A DNA stretch of 12,939 nt from Rhodospirillaceae bacterium (GTDB taxonomy: Bacteria; Pseudomonadota; Alphaproteobacteria; UBA7985), in the NCBI GenBank assembly GCA_002700865.1, contig PAFB01000094.1, positions 1 to 12,939 of the forward strand. The letters are read 5' to 3'. Each line of letters starts with the position of its first letter. Position 1 is the first letter of the stretch. The position numbers and the translations under genes were made by a program. Shown piece after piece: positions 1 through 7,039 of this stretch. The notes beneath the pieces are model-generated. The model worked only from the letters and a program-made list of their open reading frames with translations. It ran no database searches and was not told the origin of the DNA.

Positions 1-221
1 CGGCCGTCCACGACGACATAATCTCTATTCAGACAAAATATCGCAAAACCACCGCCGCAAGGATGGTGTTGGACCAGATGATGCTGGTTAACGGCGCACT
101 CTGCACGTCCTTGCGTATCACCGTGTCTCAGATCCGCGAGAATGGCCGTCCTGCCCGCCTGCCTCAGCAGGCCATCGACGCCATGGCTGCTTATCTTCAA
201 CCAGAGCAAGACGACGGATAA
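1..221 (+). CDS. ybgC: YbgC-family acyl-CoA thioesterase, C-terminal part (5' end outside window)
   Basis: The third reading frame is open from the window edge to TAA at 219-221 and gives about 72 residues. It ends in segments typical of the hotdog-fold YbgC thioesterases: DDIISIQTKYRKT, then LVNGALCTSLRITV, then NGRPARLPQQAIDAM. Members of this family hydrolyse acyl-CoA thioesters in the cytoplasm, and the gene commonly heads the Tol-Pal cluster. The catalytic Asp near the N-terminus of the fold lies outside the window and cannot be checked. The stop is only five bases before the tolQ ATG, so the two genes are almost certainly co-transcribed. The identification rests on the sequence pattern together with its position. 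Confidence 0.85.
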   Translation, partial: AVHDDIISIQTKYRKTTAARMVLDQMMLVNGALCTSLRITVSQIRENGRPARLPQQAIDAMAAYLQPEQDDG

Positions 222-226
222 TTTCG

Positions 227-919
227 ATGGAATCTACAACGGGCGTTACCACAGCTTCGATCATCGACATCGTTTTTGCTGCCCCGCTTGTGGTGCAGTT
301 GGTGATGGGTCTTTTGGTGGTCCTGTCGCTTTGGTCTTGGACTTTGATCGTCGGAAAGACACTGTTGCTGTGGCGGGCGAACCAAAATGCGCAGGCGTTC
401 GAAGAGAGCTTTTGGCGCAGCCGCTACCTCTCTGAATTGCACGACAGCGAAGAACCCTTCACCGCCGGGCCTTTGTTTCAGGTCTTTTCCATCGGCATGA
501 GCGAGTGGCGAAACGCGCCGCAAACGTCGATCGAACGCACCACGATTTCCCTGATCCAGCGCATAGACCGAGTGATGCAGACTGAAATCTCGCGCCAGAT
601 GGACGCCATGGAGCGGCAGATGATTATTCTGGCCAGCATTGGCACCGCGGCCCCGTTTATCGGGCTGTTCGGCACGGTATGGGGGGTGATGAACGCCTTT
701 CTCGGCATCGCAGCCGCGGGAGATACCACGCTCGCCGTTGTTGCGCCGGGGATTGCCGAGGCTTTGCTGGCGACCGCGCTGGGGCTGGTTGCCGCCATCC
801 CGGCCTCCATCGCCTACAACAAGTTCTCCACCGATCTGGCGCGCTTTGCTCTGCGCATGGAAGATTTCGCCAGCCTGTTCAGCTCGCTGCTGAACCGCGA
901 ACTGGAAGCGAAGGCCTGA
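227..919 (+). CDS. tolQ: TolQ, Tol-Pal proton channel subunit
   Basis: This 230-residue inner-membrane protein belongs to the TolQ/ExbB/MotA family. Three membrane segments are visible. One is at about 13-48. The other two form the conserved channel pair: about 132-161, containing GTAAPFIGLFGTVWGVM, and about 168-197, containing IAEALLATALGLVAAIPA. The cytoplasmic domain lies between segments 1 and 2. With TolR it uses the proton gradient to drive TolA during envelope constriction at division. The length is normal for the family (about 230). The ATG is five bases after the ybgC stop and has only a weak Shine-Dalgarno, which suggests translational coupling. tolR begins three bases downstream. 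Confidence 0.96.
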   Translation: MESTTGVTTASIIDIVFAAPLVVQLVMGLLVVLSLWSWTLIVGKTLLLWRANQNAQAFEESFWRSRYLSELHDSEEPFTAGPLFQVFSIGMSEWRNAPQTSIERTTISLIQRIDRVMQTEISRQMDAMERQMIILASIGTAAPFIGLFGTVWGVMNAFLGIAAAGDTTLAVVAPGIAEALLATALGLVAAIPASIAYNKFSTDLARFALRMEDFASLFSSLLNRELEAKA

Positions 920-922
920 GCC

Positions 923-1363
923 ATGGCCCTACCGTCGAACACCTCCTCCATCCGCAATCGGCGCCAGCGGTACCGTCCGCTGTCCGAAATCAACGTCACG
1001 CCCTTTGTTGACGTGATGCTGGTGTTGCTGGTCGTCTTTATGATTTCCGGCCCGCTGATTACGATGGGTGTCCCGCTGAACCTGCCCAAGGGCGAAGGCC
1101 AGACGTTGAACGAGCCTGAGCAGCCGATCACGCTGTCTATCCAAGCCGACGGTACCTTGTTTCTCAACGAAAGCCCGACCTCAACGGAAACCATTCTGGT
1201 TGATATGGCAGCGCTTTCAGGCGGTGATTTTGACGCCAAAATCTACCTGCGCGGCGATAGCTCGCTGCTCTATGGTCAAGTGATGGGGGTGATGGCTGAA
1301 CTTTCCAGAGCAGGCTACACCCGGATGCGGCTGATCACAGAGCAACCGGGCAAAGATCGCTAA
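923..1363 (+). CDS. tolR: TolR, Tol-Pal motor subunit (ExbD/TolR family)
   Basis: This 146-residue protein has the ExbD/TolR layout: a short basic cytoplasmic N-terminus, one membrane helix at about 29-49, and a periplasmic domain. The hallmark INVTPFVDVMLVLLVVFM spans 23-40 and includes Asp30, the expected proton-conducting residue of the family. The periplasmic part has the usual Pro-rich stretch VPLNLPKGEG followed by alternating beta strands, and ends with the typical GYTRMRLITE. A good Shine-Dalgarno (GAAGG at 910-914) lies eight bases before the ATG and overlaps the end of tolQ. TolR works with TolQ and contacts the TolA membrane anchor. Confidence 0.96.
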   Translation: MALPSNTSSIRNRRQRYRPLSEINVTPFVDVMLVLLVVFMISGPLITMGVPLNLPKGEGQTLNEPEQPITLSIQADGTLFLNESPTSTETILVDMAALSGGDFDAKIYLRGDSSLLYGQVMGVMAELSRAGYTRMRLITEQPGKDR

Positions 1364-1372
1364 CCGCCTGCC

Positions 1373-2512
1373 ATGAAGCGCACGACCCGCATATCCAACG
1401 GAATCCCGATCGTCGCGGTCGCTGGGTCTGCGTTGATTCACAGCCTCACCGTGGGGGCTCTTGTGTTGGGCAGCGTGTGGGGTGGTGACTCTCATTCGCG
1501 GATTACGCCGGTCGAAATCAAAATCATCTTTGAAGACGAAGACCTGCCAGAGTTGGAGCCATCGGCCCTGCTGGAAGACCTGGATGCACTGGTCGAGAAA
1601 AGCCTCGAAGACGAGGCGGTGCAGGAACAGGAGCAGGAACGGGAGCAGGGGGAAGAGTTGCCAATCCTTGAACCCGCCTTGCCTGAAGACGTTGATCCGC
1701 TGTTTTTGCCGGACTCGTCCGAGTTTGAGGATTTGCCAGAGGGTCTCGAAGACTACGTGGAAACGGGCCAAACCAGTTCCAACCTCAATGCTGACCTATC
1801 CCAGGACATGCTCTCCACCGAAGACGCAGTCCGCGCCCCTGCGAATGACCAGTTTCCGCGCGGTGAGGAGTTGCAAGCGGCCGCTGCCTTAGAGGACGAT
1901 AACGCCAGCGAAGGCACCGATACCGCTGCCACCACACCTGAGACCGAAGAAACGGCCCAAGACGCAGGACCACCGGCAAACCTGCCTCTCATCCCAAAAC
2001 CGCGCCCCCGCGCTGCGCCAACGTATCGCGATCTGGCGGCGGAGCAGCGCGAAACAGAAGCGGCTGAGGCTGAGGCCGAAGTGGAAGCCGGAGAGGTCGC
2101 TGAAACGGCAGATGGTGGGGACGACTCCAGCGCGACAAACGGCGAAAACAGCGGCACGTCGACCGCCGGTGCGGGACCTGACCAAAATGAGCGCGAAACG
2201 CGCGCTTCACAATTGGTTCAGGCTTGTATTGGTGTCGATTGGAGTTACCCGTATTTCATCCAGAATTCGCTCTCGTGGCAGGTCACGTTCAGGCTGAATT
2301 TGGATGCCGAAGGCCGGATTGTTTCTCACGAAGACGGAAAGATCGCCTATCCTTCGGGTGCGACACGGGAGATGATTGAGGCGTTTAGGGATAGTGCTAG
2401 AGATAATGTCTATGGCTGTGAGGTGTTTGAGAATCCTGAAGGGGATACGGGTGAGCCGTTTGAAATCGATGTTATTCTTGCTCCCGGTGCTGCCATAAAT
2501 GCCTCGAATTAG
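1373..2512 (+). CDS. tolA: TolA, envelope-spanning energy transducer with acidic central domain
   Basis: This 379-residue protein starts nine bases after tolR. Residues about 12-35 form the membrane anchor. Ser19 and His23 keep the Ser-x3-His spacing of the TolA anchor that contacts TolQ and TolR. Residues about 45-270 are a long low-complexity region dominated by Glu, Asp, Ala, Gln and Pro, with runs such as EQEQEREQGEE and EAEAEAEVEAGEVAE and a basic/proline patch PKPRPR. This is unlike the Lys/Ala-rich helix of the E. coli protein. Residues about 273-375 look like the folded C-terminal domain that contacts Pal or TolB, with Cys285 and Cys349 as a possible disulfide pair. The call is supported by the anchor motif, overall layout and position between tolR and tolB. 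The central domain itself is not diagnostic. Confidence 0.92.
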   Translation: MKRTTRISNGIPIVAVAGSALIHSLTVGALVLGSVWGGDSHSRITPVEIKIIFEDEDLPELEPSALLEDLDALVEKSLEDEAVQEQEQEREQGEELPILEPALPEDVDPLFLPDSSEFEDLPEGLEDYVETGQTSSNLNADLSQDMLSTEDAVRAPANDQFPRGEELQAAAALEDDNASEGTDTAATTPETEETAQDAGPPANLPLIPKPRPRAAPTYRDLAAEQRETEAAEAEAEVEAGEVAETADGGDDSSATNGENSGTSTAGAGPDQNERETRASQLVQACIGVDWSYPYFIQNSLSWQVTFRLNLDAEGRIVSHEDGKIAYPSGATREMIEAFRDSARDNVYGCEVFENPEGDTGEPFEIDVILAPGAAINASN

Positions 2513-2609
2513 CCTCGGATGTGACGTCAAGGACACAATTTTTCGAAACCTCCATTCAGGGCAGTTTTGGCCCCATTTCCGCCCCACTAGAAGCGTTCTC
2601 GTCTCGGTT

Positions 2610-3932
2610 ATGCGAACCTTAGTCCTCGCCCTCTTTCTTGCTCTTGTCGCTGTTGGAAGCGCGCAGGCCCAATTCCGGATCGGAATCGGTGGTGGCCAGC
2701 GGGCGGCAACGCCGATTGCGGTTCTTGAGTTTGAGGCGGCGAACAGCACATCCGTTCAGCATGCGCGCGACTTCACAAAAATTGTCCGTCAGAATTTGCA
2801 GAACTCTGGCACCTTCACGTTGGCCAGCAGCAAAGACTATCCGCAAACGGCCAGTGCCTTCCTCGCTGACCCGGATTGGCGCAGTTGGCGTCAGACAGAT
2901 GCAAAGGTTGTATTGGCTGGCAGCGTTTCGGTTTCAGGCAGCACGATCCAGGCGACTTACCACCTGCATTATGTGCGCAGTCGCAAGCACAAGCTGGGAG
3001 AGGCAGCCGAAGCGAGTTTGGCGCAGTGGCGCGACTTGGCACACTACGTCTCGGATGTTGTGCATCTGAACATTGCCGGTATTGATGGCCACTACACCAG
3101 CCAGATTGTTTTCATTGCGGAAGACGGTGGCGCGACCTCGCGGGTGAAGCGGTTGGCCATCATGGATCAGGATGGGCACAACATTCGTTACCTCTCCGAT
3201 GGGAGCAGCATTGTCCTTACGCCTCGCTTTTCTCCCGATGGGGATGAGATTACCTACACGGAAATCAACAGTGGGCGCGTGCGGGTGATCTTGCGTCATC
3301 TCGTAACGGGACAGCAGGAAGTGCTTGAAACCGCCGAAGGAACATCGACATTTTCGCCGCGCTTCTCGCCGGATGGCCGCGGGATCGTGTATTCACTCGC
3401 GCTGAATGGCAACACGGATATCTACTACATGGACTTGCAAACGCGGGCCAGAGAGCGGTTGACCATGGAGCCGAGCGCGGAAACCTCGCCCTCGATTTCG
3501 CCCGATGGTCGCCGGGTTGCCTACGAGAGTGACCGCCAGAGCGGGCAGCAGATTTATGTTCTCGACCGCACCACGGGCATCACCCGACGCATTTCCATTC
3601 AGGACCGAGCCCGCTATGCGACACCGGTATGGTCACCCGATGGGCAGTGGATCGCGTTTACAAGGATCAAAGACGGCGAATTCGCCATTGGCGTGATGCG
3701 GCCTGACGGCTCAACCGAGCAAATCCTCGCGACCGGCTATGTTGTCGAAAGCCCGACGTGGTCGCCGAACAGCACGGCACTCGCCTTTGCCCGGCAAGAA
3801 CGCCAGACCGGCGATGGATCGGTCAAAACGCGGATTTATGCTGTTGATTTGTTTGAGCGGCGAGAGTGGTCTTTGCCAACAACGGGCGAAGCCTCTGATC
3901 CTTCCTGGTCGCCCCGAATGGCTCAGAACTAG
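2610..3932 (+). CDS. tolB: TolB, periplasmic beta-propeller of Tol-Pal
   Basis: The protein has 440 residues from the ATG at 2610. This start places a classical signal peptide (MRTLVLALFLALVAVGSAQA, cleavage before Gln21) at the N-terminus. The frame stays open upstream to 2499, but that version would bury the signal peptide and overlap tolA. Residues about 21-165 are the N-terminal alpha/beta domain (starting TPIAVLEFEA). From about 200 onward, propeller blades repeat every 44 residues or so: RFSPDGDEITY, RFSPDGRGIVY, SISPDGRRVAY, VWSPDGQWIAF, TWSPNSTALAF and a final SWSPR. Mature TolB binds Pal and relays TolA action in the periplasm. The gap after tolA is 97 bases and the Shine-Dalgarno is poor, so the start is likely but not certain. 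Confidence 0.95.
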   Translation: MRTLVLALFLALVAVGSAQAQFRIGIGGGQRAATPIAVLEFEAANSTSVQHARDFTKIVRQNLQNSGTFTLASSKDYPQTASAFLADPDWRSWRQTDAKVVLAGSVSVSGSTIQATYHLHYVRSRKHKLGEAAEASLAQWRDLAHYVSDVVHLNIAGIDGHYTSQIVFIAEDGGATSRVKRLAIMDQDGHNIRYLSDGSSIVLTPRFSPDGDEITYTEINSGRVRVILRHLVTGQQEVLETAEGTSTFSPRFSPDGRGIVYSLALNGNTDIYYMDLQTRARERLTMEPSAETSPSISPDGRRVAYESDRQSGQQIYVLDRTTGITRRISIQDRARYATPVWSPDGQWIAFTRIKDGEFAIGVMRPDGSTEQILATGYVVESPTWSPNSTALAFARQERQTGDGSVKTRIYAVDLFERREWSLPTTGEASDPSWSPRMAQN

Positions 3933-3979
3933 AACGTTACAGACTCCCGGAAAAATCAGGAATTTGTGCTACTGCGGCG

Positions 3980-4040
3980 CCTTGAGGCAAGGTGAATTCA
4001 CCTGTGATTCCCTTGCATTTTAGCGATTCTGTGGATGCAA
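3980..4040. repeat. Nested inverted repeats in tolB-pal gap
   Basis: Four partly overlapping inverted repeats are readable. CCTTG (3980-3984) faces CAAGG (3988-3992). A perfect 14-base palindrome, AGGTGAATTCACCT, spans 3990-4003. GCAAGG (3987-3992) faces CCTTGC (4011-4016). TTGCAT (4013-4018) faces ATGCAA (4035-4040). They share bases, so not all can form at once. They could be protein-binding half-sites upstream of the candidate pal promoter, or alternative RNA hairpins if transcription reads through from tolB. No T-tract of terminator quality follows. Confidence 0.55.
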
Positions 4041-4069
4041 GTCGCGTAATACGAGAGTTTGTTCTGGTT

Positions 4070-4095
4070 TTGCCTGCAAAAGTGTGTCTTATAAT
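4070..4095 (+). promoter_or_regulatory. Candidate promoter for pal
   Basis: A perfect -10-type hexamer TATAAT is at 4090-4095, about 134 bases before the pal ATG. The best upstream TTG element, TTGCCT at 4070-4075, is only 14 bases away, shorter than the usual 16-18. The -35 match is therefore weak. The AT-richer context and the long gap after tolB favour a separate pal promoter here. Confidence 0.3.
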
Positions 4096-4228
4096 CATTT
4101 TTCTTTGCCCTTGGTGGGGTAGTGGTGTAAAACCGCAACAGTCAATGAACGGGTTATTGCGACTCCGCAGTTTAAGTGTGGGTTGTGGCCTAATGAGTTC
4201 AGACGAAAAATTTGGAGTTTGGATTGCA

Positions 4229-4852
4229 ATGTTGAAACGGACCTCGATAGCGATTTTAGCGCCTTTGGTCCTCGCTGCGTGTGACCCCGAGGTCAACGCC
4301 GTGGAGCAAGATTTAGTCGTGGCGGAAACCACCACGACCCAAACAACTCCCTACTATCAGCAGCAGACCCCATTGGTGCAGCCACAGAACCAGATCGGTG
4401 TTGGCGGTCAGCAGTTTGCGGCCGTTAACGGCTTGGCTAATCCCTATGGTGCACAGATCACCAGCGCGGCCTTGGCCCCGAACCAATTCGCCAGCGGCCC
4501 TTCGCAGGTTGGTCTGCGGGCAGACGTGGGCGACCGGGTCTTCTTTACTACTGACAGCAGCAATCTTGATCAGCGCGGCGCTGTTGTGATTGATCAACTG
4601 GGCGCTTGGATGCGGCAGTATCCGTCGATCCGTCTGCGCATCGAAGGCCACGCCGATGAGCGCGGCACGCGTGACTACAACATTGCTCTGGGCGACAGCC
4701 GAGCCACGGCAATCCGCAACCGCTTGCTGCAGTTGGGGATAGCGGCAGATCGAGTGACCACCGTGTCTTACGGCAAGGAACGCCCGGTTGCGTCAGGCTC
4801 CACACCGACCGCATGGGCGCAAAACCGCCGTGCTGTCTTTGTCGTGCTGTAA
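4229..4852 (+). CDS. pal: Pal, peptidoglycan-associated lipoprotein
   Basis: The ATG at 4229 yields 207 residues beginning with a lipoprotein signal peptide. MLKR is followed by a hydrophobic stretch and the lipobox LAAC, with Cys18 the lipidated residue. GGAG at 4214-4217 lies 11 bases upstream. After a Gln/Thr/Pro-rich linker (about 25-90), the OmpA-like peptidoglycan-binding domain occupies about 100-207. It shows VFFTTDSSNLD, RIEGHADERGTRDYN, LGDSRATAIRNRL, VSYGKERP and the final NRRAVFVVL. The domain binds diaminopimelate-containing peptidoglycan and is the partner of TolB and TolA. The residue after the lipidated Cys is Asp, which in E. coli is an inner-membrane retention signal and is unexpected for Pal. 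In-frame ATG 4193 is possible but would spoil the signal peptide. Confidence 0.96.
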   Translation: MLKRTSIAILAPLVLAACDPEVNAVEQDLVVAETTTTQTTPYYQQQTPLVQPQNQIGVGGQQFAAVNGLANPYGAQITSAALAPNQFASGPSQVGLRADVGDRVFFTTDSSNLDQRGAVVIDQLGAWMRQYPSIRLRIEGHADERGTRDYNIALGDSRATAIRNRLLQLGIAADRVTTVSYGKERPVASGSTPTAWAQNRRAVFVVL

Positions 4853-4887
4853 GCGACGCGCTTCTCCTAGTGGTACGAGCAAACAAC

Positions 4888-4918
4888 GGGCCTCCTTCGG
4901 GAGGCCCTTTCTTTTTTT
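4888..4918 (+). terminator. Intrinsic terminator after pal
   Basis: A perfect 8-base-pair GC-rich stem, GGGCCTCC (4888-4895) with GGAGGCCC (4900-4907), closes a TTCG tetraloop (4896-4899). It is followed by TTTCTTTTTTT (4908-4918). The C(UUCG)G loop is an exceptionally stable hairpin. It lies 36 bases after the pal stop and should end most transcripts before cpoB. Confidence 0.93.
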
Positions 4919-4991
4919 GGGGTTGGTCTGAAACAGTGAAATCCGGGTGTATGAATCACATCGGTTTTCGCCTACTAACAGGGAAACAATT

Positions 4992-4997
4992 GAAGGG
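4992..4997 (+). promoter_or_regulatory. Ribosome binding site deciding the cpoB start
   Basis: GAAGGG lies seven bases before the GTG at 5005. It is the best Shine-Dalgarno match near the 5' end of cpoB. The alternatives, ATG 4951, TTG 5032 and ATG 5041, lack a comparable site. Confidence 0.6.
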
Positions 4998-5004
4998 CGA
5001 TCTA

Positions 5005-6246
5005 GTGGTGCCTTCGCGGTGTATAAGTGGCTTGAAAACAATGGTGGCCTCAGTGGCCGTTGCGCTGGTGTCAGCGGGTCTGTCGTGGTCTCAGGATAGC
5101 ACGCTCGATGGCGCGCTGGGCGACCAACTCCAGCTTGAATTGAGCCAACTGCGGTCGGAAGTGGATTTCCTGCGAACGCAGGTGGAAACTGGCGGTGGCG
5201 TCGCGGATGTTCGTCTCGATGACCTGCAGCGACGCATTGATAAAGTGCTCGAAGATGCAGCGGCCCTTGCGACCGAGGCAAGCACGGCAAAGCGTCGGGC
5301 TGAAGTCGCTGTGAACCGGGTCGCGGCTCTGGAAGAGCAATTGGCGGTAACGCAAGCGGGGGTTGATCTGCTCGCTACACGCCTTGCGCGGCTGGAAGCC
5401 GATGCCGTGTTTCAGACCGAGGCGGCAAACGGGTCAAACGACGACCCAGCGGGCGAGCCGGTGACGCCTGCGGTTGAACCGACAGACGTTTCGGGGAGCG
5501 ACGAGGAAAGTACGGCCTCGGTGACTGATGTCGATGGCGTCTCCGTGCCACTGCCCAAGGACCGCGCCGAAACCACGCCACCACCACGCGAAGTGACCGA
5601 GGACGTCAAAGTTCCCGACGCAGATGCCGAAGTGATCGCTCTGCCGGTCCTCTCTTCGACCCCGGGCTTGGTCGCCGTTGAAGGCGCGACGCCTGCCATT
5701 GGCGGGGTGCCAATTTTGCCGCTGCGCAGACCGGAATCGCCAGAGCGCGCTTCGGCACCGTCTCAAGCGACCGGTGAAGCCGTGGCTGAACCCGCATCAA
5801 ATCCCGAACCTACAGGTACTTTTGCCGCTCTGAACCCCGAAGGAGCGACCGCCAGTGGCCGTTCATCGAACCGCACTGGTGGCTTCGAGGAAAGCCGTGA
5901 TGCGTTTGAGTTGGGCAACTTCGCTGAGGTCATTACCAACCTTCAGGCCCTGCTCGACGAAGGCAATCTGGGAGCGCGCGCGCCCGAAGGCTATTTCATG
6001 CTCGGCGTGGCGTATCAGCAGCAGCAGATGTACCCCGCCGCCATCCAGACTTTAGCGCTGGGCCTCAGACAGTACCCGAATTCGGAGTTTGCAGGGCCGT
6101 CTTTGGTGAACCTTGCCGATGCTCTTGATGCCAATGGACAGACCGCTGAGGGTTGTCGGCTGCTGTCATTTGTGCCCTCTGAATACCCGCGCGATACTCA
6201 GGCCGTCGCCAATGCCGAAGCCCGTATGGTCAGATTTGGCTGCTAA
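5005..6246 (+). CDS. cpoB: CpoB (YbgF), Tol-Pal associated periplasmic TPR protein
   Basis: Starting from GTG 5005 the protein has 413 residues. The frame is open upstream into pal and its terminator, so those longer versions are rejected. The N-terminus is a signal peptide with a hydrophobic core at about 13-27 and a Ser-Trp-Ser-Gln junction near 30. Residues about 38-135 form a heptad-rich coiled coil (LQLELSQLRSEVDFLRTQVE and onwards), the trimerisation region of the family. Residues about 140-285 are a long Pro/Glu/Ala/Ser-rich linker. Residues about 295-413 contain TPR-type helices (FELGNFAEVITNLQALL, YFMLGVAYQQQQMYPAAIQT, PSLVNLADALDANGQ) and end in Cys. CpoB links the Tol machine to peptidoglycan synthesis at division. 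ATG 5041 would give a shorter signal peptide and remains possible. The 3' end overlaps tilS by 35 bases. Confidence 0.9.
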   Translation: MVPSRCISGLKTMVASVAVALVSAGLSWSQDSTLDGALGDQLQLELSQLRSEVDFLRTQVETGGGVADVRLDDLQRRIDKVLEDAAALATEASTAKRRAEVAVNRVAALEEQLAVTQAGVDLLATRLARLEADAVFQTEAANGSNDDPAGEPVTPAVEPTDVSGSDEESTASVTDVDGVSVPLPKDRAETTPPPREVTEDVKVPDADAEVIALPVLSSTPGLVAVEGATPAIGGVPILPLRRPESPERASAPSQATGEAVAEPASNPEPTGTFAALNPEGATASGRSSNRTGGFEESRDAFELGNFAEVITNLQALLDEGNLGARAPEGYFMLGVAYQQQQMYPAAIQTLALGLRQYPNSEFAGPSLVNLADALDANGQTAEGCRLLSFVPSEYPRDTQAVANAEARMVRFGC

Positions 6247-7039
6247 CCGCTTCCGGCGGGATCTGCAGCAACTCACGCCGCTTCCCGCGGGGAGCAAGTT
6301 GGGTCTGGCCGTGTCTGGCGGACCGGATTCCATGGCCTTGGCCTGGCTTTGTAGCGTCGTTCTAAACGACGTTGAGTTACGGGTGGCGGTGGTGGACCAT
6401 GGCTTGCGCGCCACAAGTGCCCTCGAGGCCCAGACGACCCAAGCGCGCTTAGGCGAAATCGGCCTGCACGCCGATATTCTGACTTGGAAGCCACCCCAGA
6501 GAATTGTCACGCGGAAAATGGAGCGTGCCCGACTGGCCCGCTATGTACTCTTGCGGGACTGGGCGCGGGCGCAGGGGATTTTGCGGGTCTGGCTGGGGCA
6601 TCATGCCGATGACCAGCGTGAGACAGTCGCTATGCGGCAGCAACAGGGGGCACAGGGCGAGGGATTGCGCGGGATGGACCGCGCGCGGACTGACGCAGAT
6701 GTGCGGTTTGAGCGTCCTTTACTGGACTGGCGCAAAGAAGAATTGCTGGCCGTTTGCAATCAAAGCGGCCTGAAGTTCATTACCGATCCAACCAATCTCG
6801 ACCCAGCAACAAGACGCGGCCAGTTGCGGGGAGAGGGTGCCGGTGTGTTGTCAGTGCCAACTCCATTCGCCCCTGTACCGCCGCCAGTTCAGACACGGGG
6901 ACTGGTGGCCCATGCGCTGGGACATGTTTGGGCGCGGACCAGCGCTATAGAGGCTGGCGAGTTGCGGGCGGCCTGTGCTTGGGTCAGAGGCGGGCACTAC
7001 GCCCCCACTGCTGCGCGGGCAGACGCCGCCTTTGCCTGA
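6212..7039 (+). CDS. tilS: TilS tRNA(Ile)-lysidine synthetase, N-terminal part up to an in-frame TGA
   Basis: TilS attaches lysine to C34 of the CAU-anticodon isoleucine tRNA so that it reads AUA. The ATG at 6212, inside the end of cpoB, gives 275 residues before TGA. The N-type ATP pyrophosphatase domain looks intact. It has the PP-loop SGGPDS at 35-40, VVDHGLRA, KMERARLARY, GHHADDQRET around 129-138 (His130, His131, Asp133, Asp134), ERPLLDWRKEEL, and FITDPTNLDP. After that comes a more variable stretch and then CAWVRGGHYAPTAARADA, which resembles the start of the C-terminal region of alphaproteobacterial TilS. TGA at 7037-7039 (codon 276) cuts it off, while matching sequence continues in the same frame. 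The product could be a short but working enzyme or an inactive fragment, or the stop could be a sequencing error. Confidence 0.85.
   Translation: MPKPVWSDLAANRFRRDLQQLTPLPAGSKLGLAVSGGPDSMALAWLCSVVLNDVELRVAVVDHGLRATSALEAQTTQARLGEIGLHADILTWKPPQRIVTRKMERARLARYVLLRDWARAQGILRVWLGHHADDQRETVAMRQQQGAQGEGLRGMDRARTDADVRFERPLLDWRKEELLAVCNQSGLKFITDPTNLDPATRRGQLRGEGAGVLSVPTPFAPVPPPVQTRGLVAHALGHVWARTSAIEAGELRAACAWVRGGHYAPTAARADAAFA

Larger units (their letters stand above)
3933..4228 (+). other. AT-richer intergenic region between tolB and pal
   Basis: This 296-base gap is the longest gene-free stretch in the window and is visibly richer in A+T than the flanking genes. It contains a cluster of overlapping inverted repeats (3980-4040) and a perfect TATAAT (4090-4095), both listed separately. 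The pal reading frame happens to stay open back to a GTG at 3992. The resulting 79-residue extension has no protein-like pattern and would place the lipoprotein signal in the interior, so I do not treat it as coding. No convincing small gene or terminator is visible. Confidence 0.6.

Noticed and set aside
1622..1653. Short tandem repeat (gaRcag units) in tolA
   Set aside because: It encodes the low-complexity EQEQEREQ stretch of TolA and is too short and imperfect to be a separate repeat element.
2499..2609. Upstream extension of tolB overlapping tolA
   Set aside because: It would add 37 polar residues before a clear signal peptide.
3992..4228. In-frame upstream extension of pal to a GTG
   Set aside because: It would place the lipobox about 97 residues into the protein, and the added sequence shows no protein-like pattern. 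ATG 4229 gives a standard lipoprotein signal.
4813..5004. Upstream extension of cpoB into pal
   Set aside because: It crosses the pal stop and the intrinsic terminator and would hide the signal peptide. GTG 5005 has a better ribosome binding site.
7037..7039. TGA in tilS read as tryptophan under an altered genetic code
   Set aside because: TGA is the natural stop of tolQ, folP, the GST-like gene and the HAD gene in this window, so a general recoding is not supported.
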